NCBI GenBank assembly: GCA_031963415.1
Contig: JASSUI010000001.1
Location: forward strand, 62,001-126,000
Reading direction: 5' to 3'
DNA length: 64,000 nucleotides
Source of the DNA: JASSUD01 sp031963415
GTDB taxonomy: Bacteria; Pseudomonadota; Gammaproteobacteria; Burkholderiales; Burkholderiaceae
The notes under the pieces were generated by a model that saw nothing but the letters and a program-made list of their open reading frames with translations, did not search any database and had not been told where the DNA came from. Both the position numbers and the translations under genes were made by a program. Shown piece by piece: positions 18,010 to 26,828 of this stretch; within the stretch, counting starts at the first letter, position 1, and each line of letters opens with the position of its first letter.

Positions 18010-18680
18010 ACAGGGCCTCCGCTTATGCCTCTACCGCTTTCAACGCCGCTATGTCGGTGTGATTCGGCGGGCGTATCGCCAAAGGTCACGCCGCCACGTC
18101 CGGTCACACGACCGTTGGTTGTCAAATTGCCAGTACAGTTCACCTCTGCTGCATTCAGTTCGATGGTCTGCGCTGTCAATTTAATCTTGTCTGTCCAGAG
18201 TGCCACGCGCACCGAGCCGTCCACGCTTTGCAGCACTGCGTTGGCTTCATCTTCATCAGTGATGGCGTAGTTGCGCATCACATCTGGGATGAACAAACCG
18301 TCGGCGAAAGAATGCAAACGCTGCGTGTTTGGTCCAGCTTCTGAATTGGATTGCAGATACAGTGAAATATCTCGATCGCTGGCCTTGATCCATCCGGTGT
18401 CACCGGGCTTGAGAGGAAAATTCATGACGAAACCGCCACCGCCGAGTGCGAGTACTGGTACGCTAGCTAGTGTAGGGCGGGATAGTGTTTGGTTTTCCGT
18501 TGTCAGCACCATGACCTGCGGCTGTACGGTGGCTACGTTACGTCTACGGTCGTAGGTGACGATCTTCGCAGGCAACATGTCATCGACACCCTGCATCAGT
18601 TTTTTGAATACTTCGCGTAGCGTACCGGCTAACCCGCCTGTATTGGCTGGATCATGACTAGGAATTGCGTAATCACTCAT
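18006..18680 (-). CDS. Gp138-like baseplate spike protein
   Basis: A 224-residue protein. The N-terminus resembles the OB-fold of Gp138-type spikes (DMLPAKIVTYDRRRNVATVQ, PGDTGWIKASDRDISL), followed by a repetitive beta-helix stretch. The end has SHRHSGVESGRG, with His residues suited to bind an iron ion at the spike tip. It would puncture the outer membrane of the target cell. Confidence 0.82.
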   Translation of the reverse strand: MSDYAIPSHDPANTGGLAGTLREVFKKLMQGVDDMLPAKIVTYDRRRNVATVQPQVMVLTTENQTLSRPTLASVPVLALGGGGFVMNFPLKPGDTGWIKASDRDISLYLQSNSEAGPNTQRLHSFADGLFIPDVMRNYAITDEDEANAVLQSVDGSVRVALWTDKIKLTAQTIELNAAEVNCTGNLTTNGRVTGRGGVTFGDTPAESHRHSGVESGRGISGGPV

Positions 18681-19510
18681 TAATGTGTACCTGCGCGTTT
18701 AGCCTCTGCGATCCAATAGAAAGGCGTATCTCGATTGGCAAGTTCAAAATTTAATTTGTAGATGATGTAATCGCCGGATGCTGCCGGGTTGAGCTTGCTA
18801 TTGATAATTAGTGCGCCCCCTAGACGAGTTGTTGTATCAAACAGATACTTAACTTTTACACCTTGCTCAGTGATTTCCGGGATACCAATCATGCCGGTAG
18901 CTTCGCTTAACACACGCGCCTCACCTCGCAACGCGACGTTGTAGTTTTTTACGATCAGTGTGTCATCATCGACGTAGGCATTGACTCCACCGACCTCACC
19001 CAGGCGATCTATCTGTTTTAGTGCGCTACCGACAAACGCATAGTTGGCGATATGTTTTTCCATTGCTTCAAAACGCAATGTCAGCCCGAGATCGCCTGCG
19101 ATTTGACGCGCGATGGTAGACATTGGGGCTGTCACTGCCTGGCTGCGCGCGATGACATTACCTTTCTGGAATTGTCCTGTAGACGCCTTGAATGTCAGCG
19201 TAATATCTGGTGGCTGAGATGGCAGACAGCTAAAAATATCGCCGATAAACATCCGTGATCCACCGGTCGAGCGACGACCTGCCTCTAATACAATCCGCTT
19301 TGGTGTGTGATTCTGATTGAAGGGACTGGTCTCGGTTAGCAGATATTCACGATCTGGTCTCGACAGATTCGTGACTCGAACCTCAGCCTCGTTTTGCAGC
19401 GCATTAGCGAATTTGGAGCCACTGGCGCTGATGGCCAGATCGTCATAGATCTTCAGTACACCGTTAATCTCGATGCCGACGCGAATGATGCGTGGGTCAA
19501 GCTTATCCAC
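18680..19510 (-). CDS. Baseplate hub protein
   Basis: A 276-residue protein that starts with DPRIIRVGIEINGVLKIYDD and has GDIFSCLPSQPPDITLTF, matching the hub proteins placed between the plug and the spike in this group of myoviruses, comparable to P2 gpD. It would link the tube end to the spike. Its start overlaps the end of the plug gene. Confidence 0.7.
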   Translation of the reverse strand: MDKLDPRIIRVGIEINGVLKIYDDLAISASGSKFANALQNEAEVRVTNLSRPDREYLLTETSPFNQNHTPKRIVLEAGRRSTGGSRMFIGDIFSCLPSQPPDITLTFKASTGQFQKGNVIARSQAVTAPMSTIARQIAGDLGLTLRFEAMEKHIANYAFVGSALKQIDRLGEVGGVNAYVDDDTLIVKNYNVALRGEARVLSEATGMIGIPEITEQGVKVKYLFDTTTRLGGALIINSKLNPAASGDYIIYKLNFELANRDTPFYWIAEAKRAGTH

Positions 19511-19817
19511 GGATCACCTCTAACTCTGCGTTGCTCACGTACAGTAACTCATGGGTGCTATCAAACTTTGTGTAGTCTGGATACTCCCCATTACCAGTCA
19601 TAAACACGAAATTCCCAGCGTTATCTTCCATATACCGAAACGGCAGCAGTAGCACGCTAGCACCGCACTGCATGCCTTGCACTAGCATCGTTCCGTCGCG
19701 AACAATAGTGGCCGACATGACGCCTGACGTCGCTTGTACGGTGATTTCGTAACGGCGACCATCGAGCCGAATCGATAGCGATTGATTTGGAATCGCATCG
19801 AGCGGAATTTGAATCAT
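19503..19817 (-). CDS. Small baseplate plug protein (DUF6983-like)
   Basis: A 104-residue protein started at the ATG reading MIQIPLDAIPNQSLSIRLDG; the frame stays open upstream for 43 codons without good coding sense. RRYEITVQATSG, GVMSATIVRDG and FRYMEDNAGNFVF are features of short plug proteins found in simple contractile baseplates such as that of the cyanophage Pam3. It overlaps the hub gene by 8 bp. Confidence 0.7.
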   Translation of the reverse strand: MIQIPLDAIPNQSLSIRLDGRRYEITVQATSGVMSATIVRDGTMLVQGMQCGASVLLLPFRYMEDNAGNFVFMTGNGEYPDYTKFDSTHELLYVSNAELEVIRG

Positions 19818-19827
19818 GGGAATTAAA

Positions 19828-20352
19828 TTAAAACAAGATGTTGTAAAGCGTCGATTTATTTTTTTTCGATTTTCCCGCTTGCTCACCGCGCTGAACGGTT
19901 GAAGCGTGTGTCTTATTCTTGACCTTATAGGCTGGCAGTTGTTCATACCGAGCCGTAACCAGCAAAACTTCTTTTAGCTTTAATGTGAGCATGATGGAGT
20001 CGAATGTATCCGGGTCTTCATCGTGCGGTATTTCGGCGAGCAGCATGTTGGAATAACTGCCTGACTTGGTTTGTATCGTCAAGGTTTGACCTTTCAAGTA
20101 CATTTCACGGATTTGCCGATAGGTGTCTCGATAAGCCGTCGAAGACAACATCATTAACAGCTCGATCTCGACAGGCAGGATGATCCGGTGGTCGGTAATC
20201 GTTGCTCCTGACTCAACTGCATGCTCCATTGTTTTGGATGCTTCTTTGACGCTTGCCTTTATTGGCCGGGCATCAATGAATAGCTGCTGGAAGTCTGCAG
20301 CAAACACGCCTACAACATCAATAGCCGCGGTTGGAATAAATCCCGTGATCAT
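19828..20352 (-). CDS. Dit-like distal tail/baseplate protein
   Basis: A 174-residue protein. FQQLFIDARPIKASVKEASK, GATITDHRIILPVEIELLMM and LTIQTKSGSYSNMLLAEIPH fit the Dit-like N-terminal domain family that forms a ring at the tube end. The C-terminus is lysine-rich. It begins 4 bp inside the tape-measure gene. Confidence 0.7.
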   Translation of the reverse strand: MITGFIPTAAIDVVGVFAADFQQLFIDARPIKASVKEASKTMEHAVESGATITDHRIILPVEIELLMMLSSTAYRDTYRQIREMYLKGQTLTIQTKSGSYSNMLLAEIPHDEDPDTFDSIMLTLKLKEVLLVTARYEQLPAYKVKNKTHASTVQRGEQAGKSKKNKSTLYNILF

Positions 20353-22055
20353 GCCGCTACCCCATCATCGAAATGATTTAATGTCGTACTTAATTCCTGA
20401 CCTAATTCGCGGCTTAATTCATGTTTGATCGCAGCACCATCTGACGCCTGCGTATTGATTGTGATCGGCCCGGTTTGCACACTTGTGTTCTTGCTCGTAC
20501 TGCGATTCGCGTGCGTGATGCTATTCGAGGTTTGCGCGGAAAGCGGTGTTGAGGTAACAGCCAGTGCCTGCTTACCAGCAATCACACTGGCTCGATTGGC
20601 TGAGGTTGTGGCAGTGCTTAGGGTGTTGCTGCTTTGTGCAGGCGCAGCATTGCCGATGCCAAGAAATGATTTCACCTGATTCAGTGCGCCGCTGATGAGT
20701 TTAAGTGCGCGTGAGGCCACACCGATCACCGTTTCGATTGCATCAGCGATACCGTTCCAGGCAGACTTAACTGTACTGCCAACTTGGTTAAATACATTGC
20801 CGATTTTGGTTATGGCGGATTTGAGTGCGGGTATTCTATTTAGCAGCTTATCGAATGCAGCTTGTGAAGTGCTTGAGAAACGCCGGAGCGCTTTTTCTGG
20901 CTGGATAAATAGCGTTACGATGAAAATGAGTCCAGCATTTATCACCTCAAATAGATAAGCGAAAATACTTGCCACTGCAGACACTGCTTTGCCGAGCCTT
21001 GGCCAACGCTTGAATAACTCGCCGAGCAGCGAATCGTTGCCGTTAATAAAGGCCATCACGTCTTCATAGGCTAATGCGAATAAAGTACCTACCGCTGCGA
21101 TGGCAGCGCCGATCAAAAGATAGGGAGCCACAAGTGCAAGGGTTGCGGCTGCCGCGCTTAAAGCCGCTGGCAAGTACATTGTTGTCAGCACTGCCGTAAG
21201 TCCGATGAAAAACCCCTTAACTAGACTACTGTGATTGGTCAGATAGATTGTGATTGCCTCAAATTTATTGAGTAGCCACGTCAGGGTTGGCATAACGATA
21301 GTCGCAACTGTTGTGAACGTGTATCGGAAAACCTGTCCAAGATCGCCTAACGCGACTTTGGTTTTGCCGAGTTGCTCGGTATACTGTTTTGCGAGTTGCG
21401 AGTCGGTTTTATTCAGCACGCCAAGTTCTTTATGTCGCTTGATCTGGTCTTCGATAGCTTGTTTGCCTTTTTGGAGTAAGGCAATGGTGGCTTCATCCAG
21501 CCCCATTTTCTTACCCAGTTCGGCAGATTCTGCTTTGCTCAGATGTTCAAATGATTTAGCGACATCCAACAGCAATTGTGGCGCGGTCTTAACGGTGCCG
21601 TTTAGATGATGAAAATTTACGCCGAGCTGCTGCAATACTGGCCCGATCTCCCCCTTACCGTTTTTTGCGAATTCAGCGAGCTTTTCGTTGAGACCGATAA
21701 GCGATTTTCTAAATTCTTGTCCATTCCCTCCAGCCCGTTTGATTGCTTCGCTCCACGCTTGTAACGTATCGACTTCTACCTTTAGTGCGTCGGCACTTTT
21801 ACTGATCTCACCAGCATCAGCTACGGCGTGTGCAGCCCCTGCAACCAGAGCGCCGACCGATAAGGCCCCCGCGAGCGCGCGCGTGGCTATGCCAAGCATA
21901 GATTTAAATGATTTGCCGAGCTGCGTTGCGGCTAGATCAGCACCTTTGATTTTCTTTTCGAGATTATCAGTTGCCTTTTGAGCTTCCTCCGATCCCTTCT
22001 TGACTTCCTTCGCATCGGAATCAAACAGAATGTAGAAAGTTTCCAGGATGCTCAT
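20349..22055 (-). CDS. Tail tape-measure protein
   Basis: A 568-residue protein that fixes tail length and is ejected with the DNA. The N-terminal half is alpha-helical (EVKKGSEEAQKATDNLEKKI), the centre has hydrophobic segments (GLTAVLTTMYLPAALSAAAA, FAYLFEVINAGLIFIVTLFI) and the end is Ser/Thr-rich. This layout and the place after the tail chaperones are typical. It is short for a tape measure, implying a short contractile tail. Confidence 0.85.
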   Translation of the reverse strand: MSILETFYILFDSDAKEVKKGSEEAQKATDNLEKKIKGADLAATQLGKSFKSMLGIATRALAGALSVGALVAGAAHAVADAGEISKSADALKVEVDTLQAWSEAIKRAGGNGQEFRKSLIGLNEKLAEFAKNGKGEIGPVLQQLGVNFHHLNGTVKTAPQLLLDVAKSFEHLSKAESAELGKKMGLDEATIALLQKGKQAIEDQIKRHKELGVLNKTDSQLAKQYTEQLGKTKVALGDLGQVFRYTFTTVATIVMPTLTWLLNKFEAITIYLTNHSSLVKGFFIGLTAVLTTMYLPAALSAAAATLALVAPYLLIGAAIAAVGTLFALAYEDVMAFINGNDSLLGELFKRWPRLGKAVSAVASIFAYLFEVINAGLIFIVTLFIQPEKALRRFSSTSQAAFDKLLNRIPALKSAITKIGNVFNQVGSTVKSAWNGIADAIETVIGVASRALKLISGALNQVKSFLGIGNAAPAQSSNTLSTATTSANRASVIAGKQALAVTSTPLSAQTSNSITHANRSTSKNTSVQTGPITINTQASDGAAIKHELSRELGQELSTTLNHFDDGVAA

Positions 22056-22291
22056 TTTGATGTCCGTTTAATGTGTTCAGCGACGAGCCATTCGTTATAG
22101 CGAGGAATGGCGATGCTTTCCCAAAGAATGAAGGCATCCTCCAGGGTGTATGTCGTTCTCAGTTCTTGGAGCGTGGCACGTCCTTCAGAAAGAATCGCTC
22201 CGACAAGTCCATCAACGTTTTGGTAATCCACGCTGCCGCTTTGTCCTCGACATTGCTTAAGAAAGTCGAGACCTTTCCGCTTGAGAAAAAA
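22052..22291 (-). CDS. -1 frame extension of the tail assembly chaperone (gpT-like)
   Basis: In the -1 frame the sequence is open from the slippery heptamer at 22291 to TGA at 22052, which overlaps the tape-measure ATG. It encodes about 79 residues ending in GRATLQELRTTYTLEDAFIL and then WESIAIPRYNEWLAEH. No ATG opens this frame; a GTG at 22231 is a weak alternative start. A coding-like, gap-free run reaching the tape measure is exactly what a G/GT-type frameshift partner looks like. The product would be an N-terminal chaperone fused to this tail. Confidence 0.75.
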   Translation of the reverse strand, partial: FFLKRKGLDFLKQCRGQSGSVDYQNVDGLVGAILSEGRATLQELRTTYTLEDAFILWESIAIPRYNEWLVAEHIKRTSK

Positions 22292-22602
22292 GACGTGTTG
22301 TAGTCCATCATGTGAAACTCGATCTTTATCAACGTTTCATAGTCCGGCACATGGTTGTCAACTAGCGCGGCGGTCGATAAGCGCAACTCGCCGTTATCAG
22401 CTGACACTGCGACAAAGCTCATGATCTTTAGCATGAGTGCTTCGTTGGTTTTGTAATCGCCTAGTTTTGGTACTGCACTTATTGGGTATTGCGACACAAT
22501 TTCGCGGCCTGCGATGGCGGGAAATTTCGATAGGATGTACGTAAGATCCTCACCCGCCATTGTCTTAAGGGTGATTTCTTTAGGTTCAAGCAGCGGGCTC
22601 AT
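22159..22602 (-). CDS. Tail assembly chaperone (gpG-like)
   Basis: A 147-residue protein starting SPLLEPKEITLKTMAGED; it resembles the tail assembly chaperones (DUF3277-neighbour family, TAC) that coat the tape measure while the tube polymerises. It lies between the tube and tape-measure genes. Its 3' part is overlapped by a second open frame reached through a TTTTTTC slippery site. Confidence 0.75.
   Translation of the reverse strand: MSPLLEPKEITLKTMAGEDLTYILSKFPAIAGREIVSQYPISAVPKLGDYKTNEALMLKIMSFVAVSADNGELRLSTAALVDNHVPDYETLIKIEFHMMDYNTSFFSSGKVSTFLSNVEDKAAAWITKTLMDLSERFFLKDVPRSKN
22285..22291 (-). promoter_or_regulatory. Slippery heptamer T TTT TTC for -1 frameshift
   Basis: On the minus strand the chaperone codons are ACG TCT TTT TTC TCA. 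The heptamer T TTT TTC is in the correct phase for simultaneous slippage of both tRNAs. It is the X XXY YYZ type known from phage tail chaperone genes. The -1 frame after it is open to the next gene. Confidence 0.75.
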
Positions 22603-23048
22603 TGCGCCCCCGTGCGATTTTCGAATGCAAAGATATATGGCTTGCTTTTCATGCGTCCAGCGCTGCCTACGCTGTTAGCTGGCATGCCGTCAGTAATCAC
22701 GCCCTCCGTTAGGGTTAAGGGGGGGCGGCCATCCGAGTAAATCGCCGTCATGGTGATCACGTCCTTTGCACTTTGTTTGCCTCGCCCCACCCTGTTCGCT
22801 TCAAGCAAGATCGACATATTTTTGTCGTCATCACTCGCAGGAATTAGGTTGAGCGTAACTGAGATGGGATTAGCCTTAGACCAGGTGATTAAATCGCCGT
22901 TAAGTCCCATCGCTTTGTCGTTAACCTGGATACTTGGTATATCGAACGGATCACCATCATCAGCGAACTGTGTGACAGTAAATCCAGTGGGAAAGGTTTT
23001 AGATGCACGTATCTGCACCATGAGGCCGAAGCCAGAAATGTTTTCCAT
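22599..23048 (-). CDS. Tail tube protein (DUF3277-like)
   Basis: A 149-residue protein. The opening SGFGLMVQIRASKTFPTGFT and QFADDGDPFDIPSIQV fit the DUF3277 family, the inner tube protein of this phage group. It follows the sheath gene and precedes the chaperone, the standard order. Many copies per virion are expected. Confidence 0.82.
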   Translation of the reverse strand: MENISGFGLMVQIRASKTFPTGFTVTQFADDGDPFDIPSIQVNDKAMGLNGDLITWSKANPISVTLNLIPASDDDKNMSILLEANRVGRGKQSAKDVITMTAIYSDGRPPLTLTEGVITDGMPANSVGSAGRMKSKPYIFAFENRTGAQ

Positions 23049-23068
23049 CGTTGCTCCTGGCGAGTGAG

Positions 23069-24562
23069 TTAGATCAGCACGTGCGAGCCTTCCACTTTAC
23101 GGATAGCATCGTCCTTGCTGTAGATAAAGGTGTAAACCGCCTTGTATTCGGTGCGGCCATCTTGAGTAACGACAGACTGAATCACACAATCTATCCAATA
23201 ACCGATAGCTTGCACCTGCCGCCATGCGTCAGGGTCGCCTGTCATGCTTGTCACATACAGTTGTTGCGTGTTGTTTAGATCTTTGCCGATACTGATCGTG
23301 CCGTTGAATAAGGCCATGTTGATGACACTCTGCAACGTCGCAATCAACTGGCTGCGCCCTTGAGTATTGGCTGACACTTTCGCAAGCGACATCAGTAATT
23401 CCATAATCGCGCTACCGGCAGCATCTTTTAGCCATTGCTCATTTGCGTACACATTCATATCCGTTGGCGCACTGGCGCCACCCATTAGTACGCCGCGCTG
23501 ATAGAAGTCGAGTACCTGGCCAGCAGTTTGCGTGCGGCCGTAATAGTTGATGCGCAGGGCATCTAAACGATCTGATTCAGGCGTCGTTGTCACGCTAGGC
23601 GTGAGCGCTGCCTGCTGGAACATGTAATTCTGAACCGAGTTGCGGCGACTATAGTCTGTTGCCGCGAGGATCATCATCGGGAATTGCTCGGGGTATTCTC
23701 CTGTGGCGCCAGCAAGCGTCAGGCCGGTACCTCCATAACCTTTAAGCGCATCGTAATAGGCCGATGTGTCAGCGGATAGAACACGTGTATGGAATTGGTA
23801 CATCACATTCTGTGCGGCATTCCATTTGGCAGCTTCTGCTGTTTCATCTGCTGAGAGTGCTCGTATGAATGTGAATGAACCAAAGTTGTTGGAGGTGTCC
23901 GTTGAATTGGTGAGCACATCGCTAATGCTTTCAGATGCAGAGCCATCGGCGAAGATGGCGCGCTCATCCCAGCCCAGCATGCTGTTAATCGTACCCGCCA
24001 CGACGGCGATTTTCGCGTTGGTGGAGGTGTTCACGGTCGTGAAATTAAAACGGCTGTTAAGCGCATCGAAGCTGACAACAGCACCTTTCCACAACGGGCC
24101 GGTACCTTTGGCTCGGATCGCAGTTTGCACGATCGATGCCACGTCGGCATAACCCATTACGTCTTCGAAAGACATCTTCGATATGAGTTTGATGTCTGAA
24201 CCGAGTTGCAACGTGAACTCGCCTGCAGTCATAGCCTTAAATTGGGATAACGGCGCGGTAACAGTTGCCCCGAAAATCATTGGGGCCGTTGCAGCATCAA
24301 CCCAGCGTGCAAAGCTAATTTTCTGCGCGCGCGTAATGTTTTTCGAGATCCAGCTGAAATAGAAGGATGCTCGTGCATACTCCTCAGATACGGTACCGAA
24401 GTAGCGGCCGACATCATCGGCGTTATCGAATTCGACTATTGCTTTCGGTGGCAGTAATGCATTCGTTGTAAAGAAACGCCCGATAAGGTCACGTCGCCGC
24501 ACACCAGCTGCGGCACCGACACTGGAGGTAATGTCAACGTATTTGGGAAATCGAATCGCCAT
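23069..24562 (-). CDS. Contractile tail sheath (DUF3383-like)
   Basis: A 497-residue protein. YVDITSSVGAAAGVRRRDLI at the start, YFSWISKNITRAQKISFARW and the C-terminal part with KDLNNTQQLYVTSMTGD match the DUF3383 sheath family. A sheath gene shows that the phage is a myovirus. It is separated from the tube gene by 20 bp. Confidence 0.87.
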   Translation of the reverse strand: MAIRFPKYVDITSSVGAAAGVRRRDLIGRFFTTNALLPPKAIVEFDNADDVGRYFGTVSEEYARASFYFSWISKNITRAQKISFARWVDAATAPMIFGATVTAPLSQFKAMTAGEFTLQLGSDIKLISKMSFEDVMGYADVASIVQTAIRAKGTGPLWKGAVVSFDALNSRFNFTTVNTSTNAKIAVVAGTINSMLGWDERAIFADGSASESISDVLTNSTDTSNNFGSFTFIRALSADETAEAAKWNAAQNVMYQFHTRVLSADTSAYYDALKGYGGTGLTLAGATGEYPEQFPMMILAATDYSRRNSVQNYMFQQAALTPSVTTTPESDRLDALRINYYGRTQTAGQVLDFYQRGVLMGGASAPTDMNVYANEQWLKDAAGSAIMELLMSLAKVSANTQGRSQLIATLQSVINMALFNGTISIGKDLNNTQQLYVTSMTGDPDAWRQVQAIGYWIDCVIQSVVTQDGRTEYKAVYTFIYSKDDAIRKVEGSHVLI

Positions 24563-24571
24563 GTATGGCTC

Positions 24572-25111
24572 CTAAACGCGATAAATTTTCTGCTCGAACG
24601 TCTCGACTAACGGCACACAGCTTTTAATTGTGTGCCTATGGGTAAGCGTGAAATCAAATGAGGGACTGGCCTCGAATTGCTGCCGATCGTTAATGAAGTA
24701 AGTCTGGCGAATATCCTGCACGCGATAGATACCTAGCTCATGCTTTTGTAATGCCTGGCGAGTGGCATCGCTTTGCAAAACTATCGCGCTCAGGTTTAAT
24801 AGGTCTGATGCCGTCAGTAAGTCAGGTTGCTCCGGGTTTTGGGGTACCAATGCATTGACTTGAAATGAAGTCTGCATCCATATTGATTCCATATGGACGA
24901 ATTTCTTAGATTCGTGATCCCAGACACTTTTTCGCTGCGGGTAGCCATACCGGTAATCGCCAATCTTATGTAGGAATATCGCCGGGCCGCTTGGCATGCC
25001 TTGTTGTGTAGGTTGGTATTGCTGTTTGATAGCTAAATCGGCGATGCCCAACGTACGCAGTCCGTCATGAATCAACGGCAGCATGAGACGGAATAATTGG
25101 TTGTCTGTCAT
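24572..25111 (-). CDS. Tail terminator/neck protein (LIC_12616-like)
   Basis: A 179-residue protein when started at the ATG that overlaps the previous stop (ATGA). PSGPAIFLHKIGDYRYGYPQ and SIWMQTSFQVNALVPQNPEQ match a neck/tail-completion family found between head-joining genes and the sheath. It would cap the tail tube. Confidence 0.65.
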   Translation of the reverse strand: MTDNQLFRLMLPLIHDGLRTLGIADLAIKQQYQPTQQGMPSGPAIFLHKIGDYRYGYPQRKSVWDHESKKFVHMESIWMQTSFQVNALVPQNPEQPDLLTASDLLNLSAIVLQSDATRQALQKHELGIYRVQDIRQTYFINDRQQFEASPSFDFTLTHRHTIKSCVPLVETFEQKIYRV

Positions 25112-25467
25112 AGTTGTACGCAGAGCGCACCGCCCCATCCGTCAATATTGAACCAGTCGGCATCTGACAGTAGTTGATAACGCTGACCGATAAATTCAAT
25201 CTGATCGCTTGACCGATCTCGGGCTACGTCTTGTAATTCGGTGCATGCATAGAGGCGAATGTATCGTTTCTGAAAATCCAGCCCGAGGTACTGATATAGG
25301 TTGCGGTCTATTGCTTGCACGCTACCGTCTAGTGTGACGGGCGGCGCATATCTATTTACATCGATACCTACCTCGTTCGTCTCGCGTCCGATAAATCGGT
25401 AATATTCGATGCGCTGCCGACTGATGACAGACAAGGCGAAGCTAAGCAGATTAGAGCCTGGCATCAT
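25108..25467 (-). CDS. Neck/collar protein of unknown family
   Basis: A 119-residue protein (SNLLSFALSVISRQRIEYYR, VNRYAPPVTLDGSVQAIDRN). It is located among head-tail joining genes with 4-bp overlaps on both sides. Phages with this gene order have a small collar protein here. No catalytic motif is seen. Confidence 0.6.
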   Translation of the reverse strand: MMPGSNLLSFALSVISRQRIEYYRFIGRETNEVGIDVNRYAPPVTLDGSVQAIDRNLYQYLGLDFQKRYIRLYACTELQDVARDRSSDQIEFIGQRYQLLSDADWFNIDGWGGALCVQL

Positions 25468-25973
25468 GGCTTGTCCTCCACAATATGGGTGAGCGTATTT
25501 AAAAGCACCCCGGAATCGACTAGCGGTTTAGCAATGGTTAGTGAGACCACCCTTCCCTGCTTTTTGCCACCTAATTTGCTACTTAAGCGTGCTTTTACTG
25601 TCTTAACCTTCAGAGGTGGCGTGCATAGTTGTGAAATAGTCTTGCGGATGTCAGCGGCAGCTTTAGCAGAGACTTTTTCCATAACTGATGTGGAGGTTTC
25701 GGTGCCACGAAATATGCCTGTGATTCCTACTTGCGTTAGCTTGGCCCACTGAGTGCGCTGCGCTTGGATTGTTGGACGCACGGTGGCGCGCATCGGGATA
25801 TTTTTCTCAGGAACGCCATGCTCATGTATCGCTGCTATATAGGCGACAGGCGTACCATCCTGATATTTTGATGATTCGAACCACCCTATTTTCCCGACCT
25901 TGCCACCGATTTCTTGCAATGCTTTTTGCAGGCGTGCTCCATCAGGGCCAGGCTTGTGTCTCACCTTAGCCAT
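25464..25973 (-). CDS. Head-tail completion protein (HK97 gp10-like placement)
   Basis: A 169-residue basic protein with IGKIGWFES-like start (GGKVGKIGWFESSKYQDG), AYIAAIHEHGVPEKNIPMRA and GVLLNTLTHIV at the end. The HEHG...IPxR arrangement is typical of tail-completion proteins of the HK97 gp10 kind. Confidence 0.68.
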   Translation of the reverse strand: MAKVRHKPGPDGARLQKALQEIGGKVGKIGWFESSKYQDGTPVAYIAAIHEHGVPEKNIPMRATVRPTIQAQRTQWAKLTQVGITGIFRGTETSTSVMEKVSAKAAADIRKTISQLCTPPLKVKTVKARLSSKLGGKKQGRVVSLTIAKPLVDSGVLLNTLTHIVEDKP

Positions 25974-26017
25974 CTGATTGACTCCGTAAAAAAATCCCTT
26001 TTCAAGAGAGGTAAGGT

Positions 26018-26464
26018 TCAGCGATAAATCCCGTGAACCCGGCGAAATGCCGAGCTTTCAGGTAAGCCACTGATATAAAAACCACCAGCAGCGCTGGCTG
26101 ACAACAACGCTAAAAGCTGCTGGCCGTAAGGGGTGAGCGACAACCACCATTGCCACTGCGATTTGATGGGTGGTGGGGTCAGCGTTACCGTCACTTTGTC
26201 AATTGTCGCGGCAGACACCATGCCAGGCGTCTGACCTGCTTTCACTGTGTCAGCCAACGCTACCAAGTGCGCTGTCATGAGATTTAGCGCTCGCGTACGG
26301 CATTCGCCATGTAGATAACCGTAACTCTGTGGACTGACATAGCACGTTGCCGCATCCCAATTCGCTCGGAGTGACACATCGGAATAGGCTGCATCGTTTG
26401 CGAATGCTGGAAATGACAAGCGAAAGGCGCTGACATCAAATTGGATGAGCACACCCATAATCAT
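26018..26464 (-). CDS. DUF4054 head-tail connector protein
   Basis: A 148-residue protein. FRLSFPAFANDAAYSDVSLR, NWDAATCYVSPQSYGYL and the end WWLSLTPYGQQLLALL match the DUF4054 connector family. Two in-frame ATGs, two codons apart, could each be the start; both overlap the upstream gene's end. Confidence 0.75.
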   Translation of the reverse strand: MIMGVLIQFDVSAFRLSFPAFANDAAYSDVSLRANWDAATCYVSPQSYGYLHGECRTRALNLMTAHLVALADTVKAGQTPGMVSAATIDKVTVTLTPPPIKSQWQWWLSLTPYGQQLLALLSASAAGGFYISGLPESSAFRRVHGIYR

Positions 26465-26820
26465 TCGCCTTTGGTCTTGGGCCGTTTCTTTTCTGCGAAG
26501 TCTTGTGGTACTAGCGGTGAGGACTCATCACGACCAGTCATGTCAGCAGCGACTTTCTCTGGGGCAATCTTGGCACGCTCGACGCGAATAAAGCCGCGTT
26601 CAACGTGACGCTGAAAGGATTCATCTTTTTCTAGGAGAATCAAATCTTCTTCAGCAACCTCCGTCACCGTGCCATACGGCGTGATCAGGTTCTTATTCGA
26701 GACACCCGTACCACCTTTAATCACGATTGTTCGTGTGCGAATGGGTAATTCGTTTCCACCTTTGATCCAAATGCCATAAGCGGTATCGCAAGTAGCGGTT
26801 GAGTACACATAATTCATCAT
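26461..26820 (-). CDS. Small virion-associated protein, unknown
   Basis: A 119-residue protein. The start at 26820 (MMNYVYSTATCDTAYGIW) is chosen because GGAG lies 5 nt before it; an ATG at 26829 that overlaps the capsid stop is the alternative. GNELPIRTRTIVIKGGTGVS and a Lys-rich end are visible. The place between major capsid and connector suggests a head-completion role. Confidence 0.55.
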   Translation of the reverse strand: MMNYVYSTATCDTAYGIWIKGGNELPIRTRTIVIKGGTGVSNKNLITPYGTVTEVAEEDLILLEKDESFQRHVERGFIRVERAKIAPEKVAADMTGRDESSPLVPQDFAEKKRPKTKGE

Positions 26821-26828
26821 TATCTCCA

